Positions 11,333 through 19,260 of a DNA stretch of 64,000 bases are shown piece by piece; position 1 is the stretch's first letter; the number at the start of each line of letters is the position of its first letter. This DNA is from Nitrospiraceae bacterium (GTDB taxonomy: Bacteria; Nitrospirota; Nitrospiria; Nitrospirales; Nitrospiraceae). A model generated the notes under the pieces. The model was not told the origin of the DNA. It worked only from the letters and a program-made list of their open reading frames with translations, and did not search any database. The position numbers and the translations under genes were made by a program. Location: positions 1 to 64,000 of the forward strand of contig SHZW01000001.1 in NCBI GenBank assembly GCA_009692155.1, read 5' to 3'.

Positions 11333-11887
11333 ATGACACGTTCGTATGCGCGGCTGATCCTCTCCGCGGTGCTCGCGGCAGGAGGATTGACCCTCGGAGC
11401 GGTTTCAGCCGGCCACGCCGCCGACGCCTTCAAAATGGGTGTCGTGGATCCGCAAGCGGTGCTGGAAAAATCGAAGGCCGGCCGCCGTGCCCTCGACGGC
11501 CTCAAAGACTATGCCGCGTCCAGGCAAAAACTCCTCGTTAAGGACGAAGACGAACTGAAGACGCTGGAAAAGCAGGTCAAGGAACAAGAGAGCGGACTCT
11601 CCGAGGCCAAAAAGCGCGACCTGCAGGGGCAGTTCAGGACGAAAATTCAAGACTACCAAAAACGCGTCCAGGACTTTAATCAGGAGCTGGCCGTCAAGCA
11701 AAAAGAGCTCGTGGACGAGTACATGAAGAAAATTCATGTCGCCACCAAAGCCGTCGCCGAAAAGAACGGCGTCGCACTTGTGGTGGACAAGGGCAGCGAC
11801 GCAACCATCAAAATCGTGATCTACAACAAAGACACCATCGATCTGACGGAACAGGTCCTCAAGGAATTCGACAAACTCAACAAATGA
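11333..11887 (+). CDS. OmpH/Skp-family periplasmic chaperone
   Basis: A 184-aa protein with a clear signal peptide cleaved after AGHAA. The mature protein begins DAFKMGVVDPQAVLEKS, the typical OmpH start, and continues as a long charged coiled coil (KNLEKQVKEQES-type heptads). A final beta segment reads VVDKGSDATIKIVIY. Skp homologues hold unfolded outer-membrane proteins in the periplasm. The ribosome site AGAAAGGAG is strong. The downstream formylglycine-type gene starts 24 nt later. Confidence 0.85.
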   Translation: MTRSYARLILSAVLAAGGLTLGAVSAGHAADAFKMGVVDPQAVLEKSKAGRRALDGLKDYAASRQKLLVKDEDELKTLEKQVKEQESGLSEAKKRDLQGQFRTKIQDYQKRVQDFNQELAVKQKELVDEYMKKIHVATKAVAEKNGVALVVDKGSDATIKIVIYNKDTIDLTEQVLKEFDKLNK

Positions 11888-11910
11888 TATCCACTGCTCG
11901 AGGAGGATGC

Positions 11911-13020
11911 ATGAGACCGATAGTGACCCCTCCCTTTGCACACACATGCGCGTTCATGGTTTGCCTGGCCCTGCTGGGAGCAGGAACTGCCCAGGCCGAA
12001 GACTATACACCGATTCCCGGGCTGTCCGGGAAAGACCGGGCCATTCTTGCCGCCAACATGGCCAACCAGGGTCAGTGTCACAACGCCATGGTTGAAGTGG
12101 CGGAAGCGATGAAGGCTCTGCCTGATGATGAAATGCTGATCCGGGTCAAAGGAATCTGCGAAACGGAAATGGGACGCCCCGGAAGCAAGGAAACCATCAT
12201 GAAGTGGCTCAAGCTGGCGCCCCAGTCGCACCCTGAGCGTGGCAAGATGCTGGCGCTCCTCGCCAAAACGCAGGCCGCAAGCGAGATCCCGATGGAATGG
12301 GTGGCGGTTCCTGCCGGCAAATTTGAAATGGGCGCTGAAGGCAGTCCTGCGGAGGCCGATGAAGGGCCGAAGCACAAAGTCTCTGTGCACGCCTTCCTGA
12401 TCGGCAAGCATGAGGTGACCAACGCCCAGTACCATGCCTTCGTCAAAGCGACCGGCCACCGCTTACCGGAAAACGACGGCGATCCAACAAAATTCAGCAT
12501 CTGGAAAGGCGATACCCCTTTGGAGAGCGCGGCGGAATTACCGGCTATCAACGTGAGCTGGGACGATGCCGCTGCCTTTTGCAAATGGGAAAATTCCCGG
12601 CTGCCGACCGAGGCGGAATGGGAAAAAGCGGCTCGTGGTACGGATGGCCGAATCTATCCATGGGGCAACGAACCTCCTTCTGGAAACCGGGCGAACTATA
12701 GTTTCGACCCTGTGTCCCTGTGGGACGGCCCTGCCTCGCTGGCCAAGAAAGACCAATATGAGTTTGGACGGAGCCCCTATGGTGCTTTCGAGATGGCCGG
12801 GAATGTCTGGGAATGGACTCAGGATTGGTACGATGAAAATTATTACAAGAGCAGCCCGGCGGAAAACCCGACTGGACCGACAAATGGCGAAGCCCGCGTC
12901 ATCCGGGGCGGATCGTGGCGGGAGATAGCCGATGTGCTGAGAGCAGCCAACCGCAACAAGCATACCCCAGCGGCACGCCGGGTCTATATCGGCATTCGTT
13001 GCGCGAAGGATGCAAAATAA
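11911..13020 (+). CDS. exported formylglycine-generating-enzyme (SUMF1) domain protein
   Basis: The start ATG at 11911 follows GAGGAGG, so the track start at 11884 is too early. A signal peptide (FMVCLALLGAGTAQA) precedes a short helical segment. The FGE-sulfatase domain begins near residue 115 (MEWVAVPAGKFEMGAEG), with LPTEAEWEKAARG near 225 and GNVWEWTQDWY near 300, and ends with RGGSWR and GIRCAK. In this superfamily only some members make formylglycine, and many bacterial ones have other roles. The periplasmic location and the OmpH neighbour suggest an envelope function. The exact reaction is unknown. Confidence 0.85.
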   Translation: MRPIVTPPFAHTCAFMVCLALLGAGTAQAEDYTPIPGLSGKDRAILAANMANQGQCHNAMVEVAEAMKALPDDEMLIRVKGICETEMGRPGSKETIMKWLKLAPQSHPERGKMLALLAKTQAASEIPMEWVAVPAGKFEMGAEGSPAEADEGPKHKVSVHAFLIGKHEVTNAQYHAFVKATGHRLPENDGDPTKFSIWKGDTPLESAAELPAINVSWDDAAAFCKWENSRLPTEAEWEKAARGTDGRIYPWGNEPPSGNRANYSFDPVSLWDGPASLAKKDQYEFGRSPYGAFEMAGNVWEWTQDWYDENYYKSSPAENPTGPTNGEARVIRGGSWREIADVLRAANRNKHTPAARRVYIGIRCAKDAK

Positions 13021-13039
13021 GCTGCGCCTGAGTTAATTT

Positions 13040-13074
13040 CAACGGGCTGGAGCCGGATCGGCTTCAGCCCGTTG
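13040..13074. terminator. two-tier hairpin between convergent genes
   Basis: CAACGGGCTG pairs with CAGCCCGTTG, with a nested AGCCG/CGGCT stem inside. It lies between the formylglycine-type gene (plus) and the rhodanese (minus) and could end both transcripts. There is no strong T-tract on either side. Confidence 0.5.
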
Positions 13075-13110
13075 CAGTGTGAGACCCTCACACGCGGCTG
13101 GATGGCGCCG

Positions 13111-13497
13111 TCAGTCCTTCCGTTCTCTTCCCTGCTCAAGCGGATACCCGGCTTCCCGCCAGGCCCGAATACCTCCATCCATTGACCAGACGTTCGCGTA
13201 GCCCATCTGACCCAAACTTTCAGCAGCAAGCGCAGACCGATACCCGCCGCCGCAATACAGGACGATTTCGGCCTGTTTGTCGGGGACGAGATTCTCGATA
13301 TCCCGTTCGATCACACCGCGTCCGATGTGCCGGGCACCTTGTGCGCGGTCTTTGGCAAATTCCTCGTCTTCCCGCACATCAATGAAATGGAATGGTTCCC
13401 GGCGATCCAGCCTGCCCTTCACCTCCGCGCTCGTGCATTCTTTGACCGCACGTTTCGCCCGTTCGACCAACGTGAGAAATCCTGGATTATGTTTCAT
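13111..13497 (-). CDS. rhodanese-like sulfurtransferase
   Basis: A single rhodanese domain of 128 aa. Motifs are FIDVREDEEFA near the start, the active-site loop LYCGGGYRS with the catalytic cysteine, and the closing SMDGGIRAWREAGYP. It would transfer sulfane sulfur to cyanide or a protein acceptor. ATG at 13497 has AGGAG upstream and is preferred over the longer track start. Confidence 0.9.
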   Translation of the reverse strand: MKHNPGFLTLVERAKRAVKECTSAEVKGRLDRREPFHFIDVREDEEFAKDRAQGARHIGRGVIERDIENLVPDKQAEIVLYCGGGYRSALAAESLGQMGYANVWSMDGGIRAWREAGYPLEQGRERKD

Positions 13498-13635
13498 GGC
13501 ATCTCCTGAAATGACGGCGTCTGCGCGTCCCCCATCGTTTCTTCCCGCACCGTGGTTTGTCAAGCACAGGCGCGCATGCGCCTTGATTGACTCCCCACAG
13601 GTCAGATGCTAGATTGCCAGCCGCTTACGCACACC

Positions 13636-14910
13636 ATGTACGATCTACGTGTTCTCCGCGACAATTTAGACGCCATCAGAAGCCATCTCGGTCCTCGTGG
13701 CAGCGACGTGGCTTGGGACGATCTGCGCGCCCGCCTCGAAGAGCGCCGCACGTTGACGATCTCCGTCGACGGGCTCCGCCACGAACTGAAGAAGGGATCG
13801 GAAGACGTCGCGAGGCTCAAGCGCGAGAAACAGCCTGCCGATGCCGTCATGGCCCAAATGAAAGCACTGGGCGATCGCATACAAACCGCTGAAGACAGCC
13901 TCCGAACTGCCGAAGAACGGGCGATGGACATGGCGCTCCGCATCCCCAACCTGCCACACAGTTCCGTGCCGGCCGGAAAGGATCCGACCGACAATCAGGA
14001 AATGCGAAAATGGGGCACCGTGCCTGCATTCGCCTTTGCACCCAAAACGCACTGGGACCTTGGGGAAGCGCTCGGCATTCTCGACTTCGAGCGGGCCGCA
14101 AAGATCGCCGGCGCCAGATTTGCCGTATTGACCGGCCCCGGCGCCAGGCTGGAACGGGCACTGATCAACTTTATGCTCGACCTGCACACGACCCGGCATG
14201 GCTATCAGGAAGTACTGCCTCCCTTCATGGTCAACCGCGCTGCCATGACGGGAACCGGCCAACTGCCGAAATTCGAAGAGGATCTCTTCAAGCTTCGCGA
14301 TGACGATTATTTTCTGATTCCGACCGCCGAAGTCCCGGTCACCAACCTGTTACGGGAAGAAATTGTTCCGGACGACCGCTTGCCGATCCGGTATGCCGCC
14401 CATACGCCCTGCTTCAGACGTGAAGCCGGTTCGTACGGCAAGGATACGCGTGGGCTGATCAGACAGCACCAGTTCAACAAGGTGGAACTGGTGGCCTTTT
14501 CCAGACCGGAGGATTCCTATCAGGAACTCGAGCGCCTCACCGGCCATGCCGAAGCCATACTGCGGGAACTCGCACTTCCCTATCGAGTCGTCACGCTATG
14601 TGCCGGAGATATGGGCTTCTCCGCTGCCAAGACATACGACATTGAAGTCTGGCTTCCATCTCATAACGGATTCAGGGAAATTTCATCCTGCAGTAACTTT
14701 GAGGCGTTTCAGGCGCGCCGGGCCGGCATCCGGTATCGACGGAAAGACGGCAAAACTGACTTTGTACATACCCTCAATGGGTCAGGGCTGGCGGTCGGCC
14801 GAACGCTGGTCGCCATTCTCGAAAATTACCAGCAGGCCGATGGGTCTGTTACAATCCCTCATGCGCTCAGTCCCTACATGGGTGGAGCAGAGCGGATCAC
14901 GAAAAGCTGA
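13636..14910 (+). CDS. serS: seryl-tRNA synthetase
   Basis: Charges tRNA-Ser, and three such tRNAs lie within the next 10 kb. At 424 aa it is normal length. The N-terminal coiled-coil arm that grips the long variable arm spans about 1-105. Class II motif 2 is [24 protein letters not shown] and motif 3 includes [18 protein letters not shown]. The start [12 protein letters not shown] matches the family. The track begins ten codons earlier, and neither start has a good ribosome site. Confidence 0.96.
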   Translation: MYDLRVLRDNLDAIRSHLGPRGSDVAWDDLRARLEERRTLTISVDGLRHELKKGSEDVARLKREKQPADAVMAQMKALGDRIQTAEDSLRTAEERAMDMALRIPNLPHSSVPAGKDPTDNQEMRKWGTVPAFAFAPKTHWDLGEALGILDFERAAKIAGARFAVLTGPGARLERALINFMLDLHTTRHGYQEVLPPFMVNRAAMTGTGQLPKFEEDLFKLRDDDYFLIPTAEVPVTNLLREEIVPDDRLPIRYAAHTPCFRREAGSYGKDTRGLIRQHQFNKVELVAFSRPEDSYQELERLTGHAEAILRELALPYRVVTLCAGDMGFSAAKTYDIEVWLPSHNGFREISSCSNFEAFQARRAGIRYRRKDGKTDFVHTLNGSGLAVGRTLVAILENYQQADGSVTIPHALSPYMGGAERITKS

Positions 14911-15148
14911 GCACAAACTGAAGGGGTTTTATCGGGCTGCGTCAATTGGGATGGTCTACGCCCGATGAGCCGCCGGCTCAACGAAGTGTGTATCCAAGCC
15001 TACTGGAGGCAAACTACCTATCCGCTCGCATGTGATCGAAGCGAGCGGATCAAGCGAAGCTTGATTTCAACGGATCAAATTCACTGGAGGTGTTTATCCG
15101 TCCGCCCGAGCTATCCTATGGGCGGCCGGCACACGCCAAGCGAGGGAT

Positions 15149-15238
15149 GGAGGGGTGGCTGAGCGGCCGAAAGCGCCGGTCTTGAAAACCGGAGTCCGGG
15201 TAACCGGACCGTGGGTTCAAATCCTACCCCCTCCGCCA
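15149..15238 (+). tRNA. tRNA-Ser (anticodon TGA)
   Basis: GGAGGGG pairs with CCCCTCC, with discriminator G and encoded CCA. The anticodon loop CTTGAAA gives TGA. The long variable arm GTCCGGGTAACCGGAC is typical of type II tRNA-Ser. It lies downstream of serS. Confidence 0.96.
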
Positions 15239-15300
15239 AATAGCCACATGGCCGTTCGACTCTCCGTGGAGCGATTGAGACACCAACAGCCACTCGATCA

Positions 15301-15328
15301 AGGGTGGGATTTGAACGAGGGGGACCGC
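15301..15328 (+). repeat. inverted T-arm copy of the upstream tRNA-Ser(TGA)
   Basis: AGGGTGGGATTTGAAC is close to the reverse complement of the T-arm of the tRNA 65 nt upstream (GTTCAAATCCTACCCC). It continues into CGAGGGGGACC. A sister element with the same tail follows tRNA-Ser(CGA) at 24977, and there the loop bases match that tRNA instead. Confidence 0.6.
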
Positions 15329-15404
15329 GGGGGAGGAACTCCCCTGCGTGGGGAGACACGAGGGGGCTGGCCCTCTCAGTGAGAGCACTCGCTCCGAGTG
15401 CGAC

Positions 15405-15428
15405 TTCAAATGCCTACCCCCTCCGCCA
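15405..15428 (+). repeat. copied 3' end of tRNA-Ser(TGA)
   Basis: TTCAAATGCCTACCCCCTCC followed by GCCA repeats the T-loop, acceptor strand and CCA of tRNA-Ser(TGA), with a single inserted base. It lies about 190 nt downstream in direct orientation. This is the arrangement left by integration into, or excision from, a tRNA gene. The 166 nt between the copies hold no ORF. Confidence 0.65.
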
Positions 15429-15483
15429 CAATTTGTCATGCAAATTGTGGCGAGATCTCGTCATTTCGCGTTGCGAAATGACG
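15426..15483 (+). repeat. triple-hairpin element, copy 1
   Basis: Starting inside the copied tRNA end are CCACAATTTG/CAAATTGTGG (10 bp), the palindrome CGAGATCTCG, and CGTCATTTCGC/GCGAAATGACG (11 bp). A second copy at 15833-15891 keeps the same stems with base-pair swaps. It could be a termination or processing element, or a small mobile palindrome. Confidence 0.65.
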
Positions 15484-15549
15484 GATCCGCCATCCCGCGC
15501 TTGGCGTGTACCGGTGCCTAAGTTGAGCGTTATCGAAATTATTGGCGCC

Positions 15550-15699
15550 GGATAAACCCCTCAAGTGTTTTGGGTGCTTCAAGCTGAGGCAACGGATAAA
15601 ATCCTTCAGTAATCCTCCTATGGTTCGGGTATAATCCCTCAGTTTATTACGTGGCATGCAAATGCATTGGGAGTAGAAAAAATAAAAAACTGAGGATTT
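15550..15699 (+). promoter_or_regulatory. imperfect direct repeats with a TATAAT box upstream of tRNA-Ser(GCT)
   Basis: Three related segments occur: GGATAAACCCCTCAAG (15550), GGATAAAATCCTTCAGT (15594) and GGTATAATCCCTCAGTTTATT (15628). The inverted AATAAAAAACTGAGGATTT is at 15681. The third contains a perfect TATAAT with no good -35. The CCTCAGTTTATT/AATAAAAAACTGAGG arms could form a long hairpin. This may be the promoter and leader of the tRNA-Ser/Arg pair, or decayed repeats. Confidence 0.3.
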
Positions 15700-15744
15700 C
15701 GCGGACGCACTATGTAAACGATGCGTCCGCCCAACATGTTCGGT

Positions 15745-15835
15745 GGAGAGGTGGCCGAGCGGCCGAAGGCACCGGTTTGCTAAACCGGCACAGGTCAAAA
15801 GCTTGTCGCGGGTTCAAATCCCGCCCTCTCCGCCA
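15745..15835 (+). tRNA. tRNA-Ser (anticodon GCT)
   Basis: GGAGAGG pairs with CCTCTCC, with discriminator G and encoded CCA. The anticodon loop TTGCTAA on CCGGT/ACCGG stems gives GCT, reading AGC/AGT. A long variable arm is present. Confidence 0.96.
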
Positions 15836-15891
15836 CAATTTTCGATGGCAAATTGTGGCGGGATCTCGCCATCTTGCAATGCAAAGTGGCG
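15833..15891 (+). repeat. triple-hairpin element, copy 2
   Basis: It begins in the CCA of tRNA-Ser(GCT): CCACAATTT/AAATTGTGG, then CGGGATCTCG, then CGCCATCTTGC/GCAAAGTGGCG. Relative to copy 1 (15426) the last stem has two compensatory pair changes (T-A to C-G and C-G to T-A), one wobble and one mismatch. This is evidence that pairing is kept. Confidence 0.65.
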
Positions 15892-15925
15892 GATACGCCA
15901 AAGCCGTATACCACAAGTGGTTCAT

Positions 15926-16001
15926 GCGCCCGTAGCTCAATGGATAGAGCACCAGACTACGGATCTGGGGGCTACAGGTTCAAGTCCTGTCGGGCGCACC
16001 A
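15926..16001 (+). tRNA. tRNA-Arg (anticodon ACG)
   Basis: GCGCCCG pairs with CGGGCGC, with discriminator A and encoded CCA. The anticodon loop CTACGGA on CCAGA/TCTGG gives ACG, which becomes ICG after deamination. The deaminase TadA that does this is encoded at 24198. Confidence 0.96.
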
Positions 16002-16114
16002 TTCAAAGATCTGGGCGTGCCCGATTCAGTCCAACCGAGCGCGCCAGACTCAAACCATCCCTTAATCGTATTTGATTGGACGCCTTTTCTTTCGTGGGCG
16101 TATGATCATTGCAC

Positions 16115-16279
16115 GTGAGAGAAAACCAGCCCGATGGATCGCAGAGAATTTCGAGCGTGTCCACTTTCTGGATTAAGGTCGTCAATTTAAAAGGCATCGG
16201 CGAAGAGCCGGACGCCTATCCGGTTCCTCCTGAAATCGTCGCTCAGTTGACGATGGTCCACTCCGGCTCTTCCAAATAA
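16115..16279 (+). CDS. possible small ORF, 54 aa
   Basis: GTG-initiated ORF too short for the track. The translated sequence contains WIKVVNLKGIGEEPDAYPVP and ends HSGSSK. It has no recognised family and no clear ribosome site; a second GTG at 16157 would give 40 aa. Amino-acid content looks protein-like. The only long ORF opposite covers just its first half. Confidence 0.3.
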   Translation: MRENQPDGSQRISSVSTFWIKVVNLKGIGEEPDAYPVPPEIVAQLTMVHSGSSK

Positions 16280-16306
16280 CGCCCGAAGAACCAGCCGCAC
16301 TGCGCA

Positions 16307-17161
16307 TCACGAATAGGGCTTCTCCAAGCGCTTCAGCGCGCGCATCATGGCTGGATCGCTCAACCCCACTTCACTGAGTGCATCGATGATATGGCTGCCT
16401 TTGCGGACGGCCAGCTCTTTCGCCTTGGCATACTGTCCTTGATTGAACCGGGCAACCGACGGTTGTCCGTTGACAATCTGACACGCCAGCACCTCTCCGC
16501 CCACCTCCAGAATCCCGCCGCGATCGATCAGTTCACGAGCCTGCGCAACCGTGATCTTATGAAGTTGTGAAAATTCATCGATGCCGCTGGTTTCCACCAA
16601 TTTCCCGTCAGGCATGATGCACAGGCGTTTAAAGTGTGGCGACCAGTCCTTCCTGAAATCGATGTACTTGATGTCTCCACTTCTGGCGATGCCACGATCC
16701 AGCTTGGCATAATCGAGTCCAAGGTTCTTTTGTTGAAGCTTGGCTTGAAGCTCCGGAGCGAGCGTACGCTGAAAAACACGCCACGCCGCATCATCCAGCG
16801 AAAATCCATACGCCCGCCTTAATTGCTCCACTTCTGCATATTGCTCGACATCGAGCACCCAGGTCAGCTTCGGCATCCCGCCCATGTGATCGAGCCGGCA
16901 TGCAAATGCGCCACGCGTGACCAGCAGCCCTTCGTGCGGGTACACATAGACCCCGCCCTGGAGCAGAAGCCGTCGCATGTCATCGGCTGGAAGCGAGCAG
17001 CTTTCAGAAAGAACCCGTGCATGCGTGTCCACATCTTCCGCTTCGGTCATCGCACATGCCCAGACATTCCCGGGTGGATCGAATTCGCTGTAATCCTCAA
17101 TGATGTTATACAGCGCAGGAGGTTTCGCCGCGGCAGGAGCGCGTCTCTTAATTTTGTGCAT
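16307..17161 (-). CDS. hypothetical protein, 284 aa
   Basis: I do not recognise this family. It is soluble, has no signal peptide, and starts with a basic, Ala/Pro-rich stretch (HKIKRRAPAAAKPPA). The middle has cysteines at CAMTEAEDV, SCSLP, FACRL and CIMPDG. The C-terminal third is helical. ATG at 17161 lies behind GGTGGGGC, with AGGAGG further up. It lies downstream of the kinase-phosphatase operon on the same strand, but 65 nt beyond the small 17227 ORF, so any operon link is only inferred. Confidence 0.6.
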   Translation of the reverse strand: MHKIKRRAPAAAKPPALYNIIEDYSEFDPPGNVWACAMTEAEDVDTHARVLSESCSLPADDMRRLLLQGGVYVYPHEGLLVTRGAFACRLDHMGGMPKLTWVLDVEQYAEVEQLRRAYGFSLDDAAWRVFQRTLAPELQAKLQQKNLGLDYAKLDRGIARSGDIKYIDFRKDWSPHFKRLCIMPDGKLVETSGIDEFSQLHKITVAQARELIDRGGILEVGGEVLACQIVNGQPSVARFNQGQYAKAKELAVRKGSHIIDALSEVGLSDPAMMRALKRLEKPYS

Positions 17162-17226
17162 GCCCCACCCGTGTACCTCCTGGCTGGTTGAACCACGCCT
17201 TCATGCAACAGACAGTCATATCTGTG

Positions 17227-17403
17227 CTATCGCCGTATTGCGCCGGACGTCACGGCAGGCGGAGTTACCGGAGGTAACGCGACCGGAGGCGCTGCACGCG
17301 GACAGATTCCTCCGGGAGGGCTCCCCGGCGGGCACGCACGAAGCTCCTCTTCGATTTCCTGGTCAGCCAACTCATTCATGGACGTGCCGATATCATCCTT
17401 CAT
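17227..17403 (-). CDS. short proline-rich ORF downstream of the FHA kinase
   Basis: 58 aa starting MKDDIGTSMNELADQEIEEE and followed by a Pro/Gly/Ala-rich tail (PPVALPPVTPPAV). It overlaps the last codons of the decayed kinase frame. It may be an independent small gene, or the remnant of the kinase C-terminal region in another frame. No family is recognised. Confidence 0.35.
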   Translation of the reverse strand: MKDDIGTSMNELADQEIEEELRACPPGSPPGGICPRAAPPVALPPVTPPAVTSGAIRR

Positions 17404-18415
17404 AGGGAGGCGCAGGCTGATGCGTTTCATGCAGATGGATCATATCGGAAATACTCTTGGCCTGAAACGGCCGGACACCCGTCAGGAGTTCGTAAAAACC
17501 ACTCCGAGCGAAAAGATATCCGAGCGCCCATCCACTTTCACCCCGGCCAACTGCTCGGGTGACATGTAATTCGGCGTACCCAGCACCGTGCCCGTCTGCG
17601 TGAGGAGGTGTCCATCAACCTGGCCACTCCGAAGTCGGTCACCTTGATGTCACCGGTCGATAAAATCATGATATTTCAGGTTTGATGTCCCGATGCACCA
17701 CGTTTTTCGCGTGCGCATAGGCCATCGCCTCGGCTACGAAGGCGGTAATCTCTGCCGCGCGCTTCACGGCGACAGTGCCACGCTTGGCGCAAAAATCCCT
17801 GAGCGTGACGCCGTCCAGCAGCTCCATGGCAAAATAGGCTGTGCCCCGCTCCTCGCCTGCATCGTAGACCTTCACGATGGTCGGATGGGCCAGCTGCTTG
17901 GCCGATTCGGCCTCACGGGAAAATCGTTTTTTATCGTCGGAGAGTTCTTCGGAATCACCCATCGAGAGCCGGAGGGTTTTGACCGCGACGTTCCGATGCC
18001 CAACGGTATCCCTTCCGAGATAGACGGTCCCCATTGCGCCACTGCCCAGCTCCTTGACCAATGCATAGCGGCCCAATCGGGGTGCGCTGTCTCCCTCCGG
18101 GGCAGGCGCCAGTGACGCGGCAACGGCGGCATCGTCCTGAAATACCACGAGATGCTTGCCGATCATGATCTGATCGCCATACTTCAACGCATGCTGCGCG
18201 ACCTTCTCACCATTGAGAAAGATACCGTTGGTGCTCCCCGTGTCCTGGATCACAAAGGCATCATCCAGCCTGGCAATCCTCGCATGGTGGCTGGATACGG
18301 CAAGATTGTCGATGACCAGATCGTTATCTTCTTTCCGGCCGATGGTCACGACCACGTCGGTCAATGTGATCTCCTTGACGACTTTGTCATTATACTTCAG
18401 CAAGATCTTGGGCAT
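17393..18415 (-). pseudogene. FHA-domain Ser/Thr protein kinase, frameshifted
   Basis: The intact first part (to 17666) has an N-terminal FHA phosphothreonine-binding domain (VTIGRKEDNDLVIDN, SSHHARI, TGSTNGIFLNG). A Hanks-type kinase N-lobe follows (LGSGAMGTVYLGRD, AVKTLRL) with catalytic HRDIKP. The ORF breaks at that point. The next family segment, [20 protein letters not shown], lies in another frame. [20 protein letters not shown] and then [17 protein letters not shown] follow after further shifts, near 17676, 17605 and 17490. The end of the C-lobe is missing. It is the last gene of the kinase-phosphatase operon. Real decay or assembly error are both possible. ATG 18415 (MPKILLKYND) is the likely start. 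Confidence 0.75.
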
Positions 18416-18444
18416 AGTGGCCGGTCCCGCCTGCACAATGGATG

Positions 18445-19251
18445 CTATGAGGTGACGTGCTTCATGAGTTGCTGCCAGACCCCGATGCCCACTTTTTTAA
18501 CCATGATGACGATCACGGTCGTGTTATCCTCTCCTCCAGCCGCATTCGCCATTTTGATGAGTCGATCGCAGGCGGTCTGGGGCTCTTTCGCCTCGCTAAG
18601 AACTTTCAGGATCTCCGCCGGCGTAACCCCCTTGGTCAGGCCGTCCGAGCACAGCAGAATGGCATCCCCTTTGGCCAGCTCAATCTCGTCCAGATCGACC
18701 TGAAGCGTATCCTCGACGCCCAGTGCGCGCGTGACGATATTCTTCTGCACCGACTTCTCCGCCTGCTCCTCCGTGAGAATTCCATGCCGAACCTGCTCGG
18801 CGACAAGCGAGTGATCGGCCGTCAACGCATGGATGTTCCCGCCACGCACCAGATACATCCGGCTGTCACCCGCATGCGCCACCGAAAGCATCGGGCCATT
18901 GAGAAGCGCGCAGACCACCGTGGTCCCCATCCCGGATTGCCCCGGCTTGCTTTGACTCGCTCCGTTGACAACCTGGTTGGCCAGATGCACGGCGCTCGCC
19001 AGCCGGTTGGTTTGAGGAGACAGCTTGGCGTTGACGGCGCCGATCAGCGGAAGCGCGTCGGCCTTGTGCGCATCGGTCATGTGCTTCTGAATAATCTCGA
19101 CCGCCAGACCGCTGGCGATCTCGCCGGCGTTCCGCCCGCCCATGCCGTCGCATACGACGAACAGCCCGAGATGCGGATCGGCACAGAGGCTATCCTCGTT
19201 GTGCTCCCGCTTCAGACCGACGTCGGTTTTTGCGCCAAAAACAATGTCCAT
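18445..19251 (-). CDS. PP2C-family Ser/Thr phosphatase (PrpC/Stp-like)
   Basis: A 268-aa metal-dependent phosphatase, intact. Motifs are TDVGLKREHNEDS, VCDGMGG, AGDSRMYLVR, LLCSDGLTKG and GGEDNTTVI, which hold the metal-binding aspartates. It would remove phosphates placed by the two flanking kinases. It starts 9 nt after the upstream kinase stop, so it is coupled to it. Cytoplasmic. Confidence 0.95.
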   Translation of the reverse strand: MDIVFGAKTDVGLKREHNEDSLCADPHLGLFVVCDGMGGRNAGEIASGLAVEIIQKHMTDAHKADALPLIGAVNAKLSPQTNRLASAVHLANQVVNGASQSKPGQSGMGTTVVCALLNGPMLSVAHAGDSRMYLVRGGNIHALTADHSLVAEQVRHGILTEEQAEKSVQKNIVTRALGVEDTLQVDLDEIELAKGDAILLCSDGLTKGVTPAEILKVLSEAKEPQTACDRLIKMANAAGGEDNTTVIVIMVKKVGIGVWQQLMKHVTS

Positions 19252-19260
19252 GAATGATCG

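Noticed and set aside
15700-16002. Possible CRISPR array because of repeated hairpins near the tRNAs
   Set aside because: Repeats are only two or three, of unequal spacing, and are tRNA-derived or hairpin elements; no cas genes are present.
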